From Gillisella terrae (GTDB taxonomy: Bacteria > Pseudomonadota > Alphaproteobacteria > Rhizobiales > Rhizobiaceae): a stretch of DNA of 64,000 bases. Below are positions 62,157-64,000 of this stretch, piece by piece; position 1 is the first letter of the stretch; every line of letters begins with the position of its first letter. Made by a program: the position numbers and the translations under genes. The notes under the pieces are model-generated. The model was given only the letters and a program-made list of their open reading frames with translations. It was not told the origin of the DNA and did not search any database. The DNA lies in NCBI RefSeq assembly GCF_004801395.1, contig NZ_SSOA01000002.1, positions 620,001-684,000 of the forward strand, read 5' to 3'.

Positions 62157-63881
62157 TCAGTAGCCCACCAGCGTATTTTTTCCGACATCCTCCTGAACAC
62201 CCAAAAGGGGTGCTGCGCGGGCGATAATATCGTGGACCATGGGCGCCGCAGTCTCGGTGGCGAGATTCAAGTTGTGCAGGCCGGTCAGCGGCTGGTCGAT
62301 AATGGCCAGCACCACGTATTTCGGATTATTTATAGGGAAAGCGGCCAGGAACGAATTGAAGCTGAGCTTGTGCGAATAGACGCCATGGATAACCTTATTG
62401 GCGGTGCCCGTTTTACCGCCAACGTGAAAACCCATGACATCGGCAGTTCTGCCTGTGCCTTGTTCTCCGTTTAATTTAAAGAGATAGCGAATCGTGTCAC
62501 TGGTGCTCGTCTTGACGACGGTCTTTGCGGTTTTCTCTGCTTCTTCTTCAGTGCGTGGCAGAAAAGTCGGCTCGATCAGCTTACCACCGTCCATCAGTGC
62601 CGCACCGGCAACTGCGACTTGCAGAGGGGTGGTTGCCACTCCATGACCAAATGAAACGGTGATAGACGTCAACTTGCTCCAAACCCGTGGCTGGCTCGGC
62701 GTTTTCACCTCGGGCAATTCGGTTTGAAGACGGGTCAGCAGACCCAAACGATTAAGGTATTCCTTCTGCGCATCCATCCCGACAACCTCAATGATTTTTG
62801 CCGTGCCGATATTGGAGGAATAGCGAAACACTTCTGGTACGCTCAGGAAACGTCGCGGCACATCGCGGTCATCATGGATGGTGAAACGGCCAATGTGGAG
62901 CGGGCTCGTTGCATCAAATGTGTCGGTCAGCTTCACAGAATTGGTGTCAAAGGCCATCGCCATGGAAAAGGTCTTGAAGGTCGACCCCATCTCAAACGTG
63001 CCGTTTGACATGCGATTCAGCCACCCCTGCCCGCCCGTTCCTTGCGGATCATTCGGATCAAAATCCGGCACAGATGCCATGGCCAGCACCTCTCCCGTGT
63101 GAATGTCGAGAACCACAGCCCCCGCAGCCTGCGCCTTATAGGTGGTCAAGGCATCACTGATCACATCATGAACAATGTTCTGCACGCGCAAATCAATCGA
63201 CAACTTGACTGGCTCAAGCGCGCTTGGTGTCGCAAGGCCCGTGGCTGCCAGATCGGACAGGCCTTGAGAGTCGATATATTTCTCCATACCGGCAACGCCG
63301 TGATTGTCGATATCGACATAACCCAAAACATGAGCCGCCGTGCGCCCGCCCGGATAAAAGCGCTTCACCTCCGGTCGAAAGCCAATGGCAGGAAGCCCTA
63401 GTTTCATCACCTGATTTTGCTGTTCTGGCGTTAACTGGCGTTCCAGCCAGGCAAAATGGGACTTTCGATCAGACAGCTTCTTATAAAGAGCCTTTCTATC
63501 CAGATCGGGAAACAGCCCGGAGATTTTCTCCACCGCTTCATCGACATCGACAATGCGGTGTGGGTCGGCGAACATCGAAACCGTTCGGATATCGGTGGCC
63601 ATGATCTGGCCGTTTCGATCCAGAATATCCGGCCGCCAGGCAATCTGGAGAGGCGGTAGAATTTTTGATATATCGGGCAATGTCTCTGAGCCCATATATC
63701 CCAATTTGGCAAAGAGAGCGGCATAAAACAGCAGGACCCCGCCCGAAATGACCATGATTCGGGATTTGGCCTGCCGATGGCGCTTTCGCTCCTCTACAAA
63801 TTGACGCTTGCTCGAGCGCACACTGAACTTAAGTTCCCGGAGGCGGCCAGCTTTGGAGCTGAAATGTTGAACAATCGACAT
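62157..63881 (-). CDS. FtsI-type class B penicillin-binding protein
   Basis: A 574-residue septal transpeptidase-like protein. A cytoplasmic N-terminus and one helix (about 42-60) precede the PBP dimerisation domain and the transpeptidase domain with STFK (nucleophile about Ser300), SSN (about 355-357) and KTGT (about 490-493). It should crosslink peptidoglycan, probably at the division site. It is not in the usual dcw context (no rsmH, ftsL or murE is next to it), so it may be the second FtsI paralogue (PBP3b) known in Agrobacterium. The ATG at 63881 is preferred over a TTG at 63887. Two CtrA-type boxes lie upstream. Confidence 0.93.
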   Translation of the reverse strand: MSIVQHFSSKAGRLRELKFSVRSSKRQFVEERKRHRQAKSRIMVISGGVLLFYAALFAKLGYMGSETLPDISKILPPLQIAWRPDILDRNGQIMATDIRTVSMFADPHRIVDVDEAVEKISGLFPDLDRKALYKKLSDRKSHFAWLERQLTPEQQNQVMKLGLPAIGFRPEVKRFYPGGRTAAHVLGYVDIDNHGVAGMEKYIDSQGLSDLAATGLATPSALEPVKLSIDLRVQNIVHDVISDALTTYKAQAAGAVVLDIHTGEVLAMASVPDFDPNDPQGTGGQGWLNRMSNGTFEMGSTFKTFSMAMAFDTNSVKLTDTFDATSPLHIGRFTIHDDRDVPRRFLSVPEVFRYSSNIGTAKIIEVVGMDAQKEYLNRLGLLTRLQTELPEVKTPSQPRVWSKLTSITVSFGHGVATTPLQVAVAGAALMDGGKLIEPTFLPRTEEEAEKTAKTVVKTSTSDTIRYLFKLNGEQGTGRTADVMGFHVGGKTGTANKVIHGVYSHKLSFNSFLAAFPINNPKYVVLAIIDQPLTGLHNLNLATETAAPMVHDIIARAAPLLGVQEDVGKNTLVGY

Positions 63882-63905
63882 TGGCAAGCGCTTCTTCAGA
63901 AAAAC

Positions 63906-63920
63906 TTAATGCAACGTTAA
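63906..63920. promoter_or_regulatory. CtrA-type box 1 upstream of the FtsI-type gene
   Basis: TTAA-TGCAACG-TTAA is an exact TTAA-N7-TTAA core 24 bases upstream of the start codon on the minus strand. It is the closer of two tandem sites. Confidence 0.55.
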
Positions 63921-63936
63921 AATTATAGAGATCGAC

Positions 63937-63951
63937 TTAATGAAGCGTTAA
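63937..63951. promoter_or_regulatory. CtrA-type box 2 upstream of the FtsI-type gene
   Basis: TTAA-TGAAGCG-TTAA is a second exact core, 31 bp from the first (about three helical turns, same DNA face). The spacers of the two sites differ at only two positions. Confidence 0.55.
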
Positions 63952-64000
63952 GATTTGACACTGAGGCGCGGCCAATCCTTTGGATTGCGTCAACTTTGCG

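Overview
The window is a gene-dense chromosomal segment of an alphaproteobacterium, most likely a member of the Rhizobiaceae close to Agrobacterium, Allorhizobium or Rhizobium. The evidence is the gene order dapA-smpB / rpoZ-rel-lepB-rnc-era-recO, tandem Rhizobiales-type porins that open with the same N-terminus, a psd-pssA pair, DUF1127 and DUF3563 small proteins, and about ten copies of a two-hairpin intergenic repeat resembling the rhizobial RIME elements. No phage, insertion sequence, transposase, integrase or CRISPR array was seen.

Layout. 0-8 kb: 3' end of cimA, a RarD-type permease, a LOG-family protein, a LysM protein, an Atm1-type ABC exporter and the phosphatidylethanolamine genes psd-pssA. 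8-17 kb: SRAP, Nudix and TIGR02301-like proteins, hypothetical genes, the translationally coupled ygfZ/HD/tyrosine phosphatase trio, an EF-hand protein, a second HD protein and a MOSC protein. 17-26 kb: recO, an AbrB-type membrane protein, era-rnc-lepB, rel, rpoZ and a NYN-domain protein. 26-36 kb: a globin-coupled chemoreceptor, Ada, a DUF1127 protein, a second soluble chemoreceptor, smpB, dapA and a lytic transglycosylase. 36-48 kb: an alpha/beta hydrolase, two porins, tRNA-Ser(GCT), a flavoprotein reductase, two PilZ proteins, a HisC-like aminotransferase, small proteins and AMP nucleosidase. 48-64 kb: a PadR/DUF2218 pair, a class-III aminotransferase divergent from a PuuA-like ligase, a complete Opp-type ABC transporter, a diacylglycerol kinase-like protein, an MFS exporter, an L,D-transpeptidase, MgtE and an FtsI-type penicillin-binding protein.

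How the genes work together. rel and rpoZ set the stringent response; rnc, era and recO serve RNA processing, ribosome maturation and repair; smpB serves ribosome rescue. The lytic transglycosylase, L,D-transpeptidase and FtsI-type protein act on peptidoglycan, to which dapA supplies meso-DAP. The aminotransferase, PuuA-like ligase and Opp transporter look like a uptake and catabolism block for amines or peptides.

The most interesting signals are these. (1) Exact TTAA-N7-TTAA boxes, the core of the CtrA cell-cycle regulator site, lie upstream of all three cell-wall enzymes (two in tandem at ftsI) and of the second chemoreceptor. (2) That chemoreceptor has a sensor that aligns with the neighbouring globin sensor but has Ser where the haem-ligating His should be. 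(3) The RIME-like repeats come in symmetric and asymmetric arm versions, suggesting exchange between arms. (4) The SRAP protein ends in a near-ideal sliding-clamp-binding motif. (5) A probable short transcript encodes a 36-residue peptide behind an ideal ribosome-binding site.
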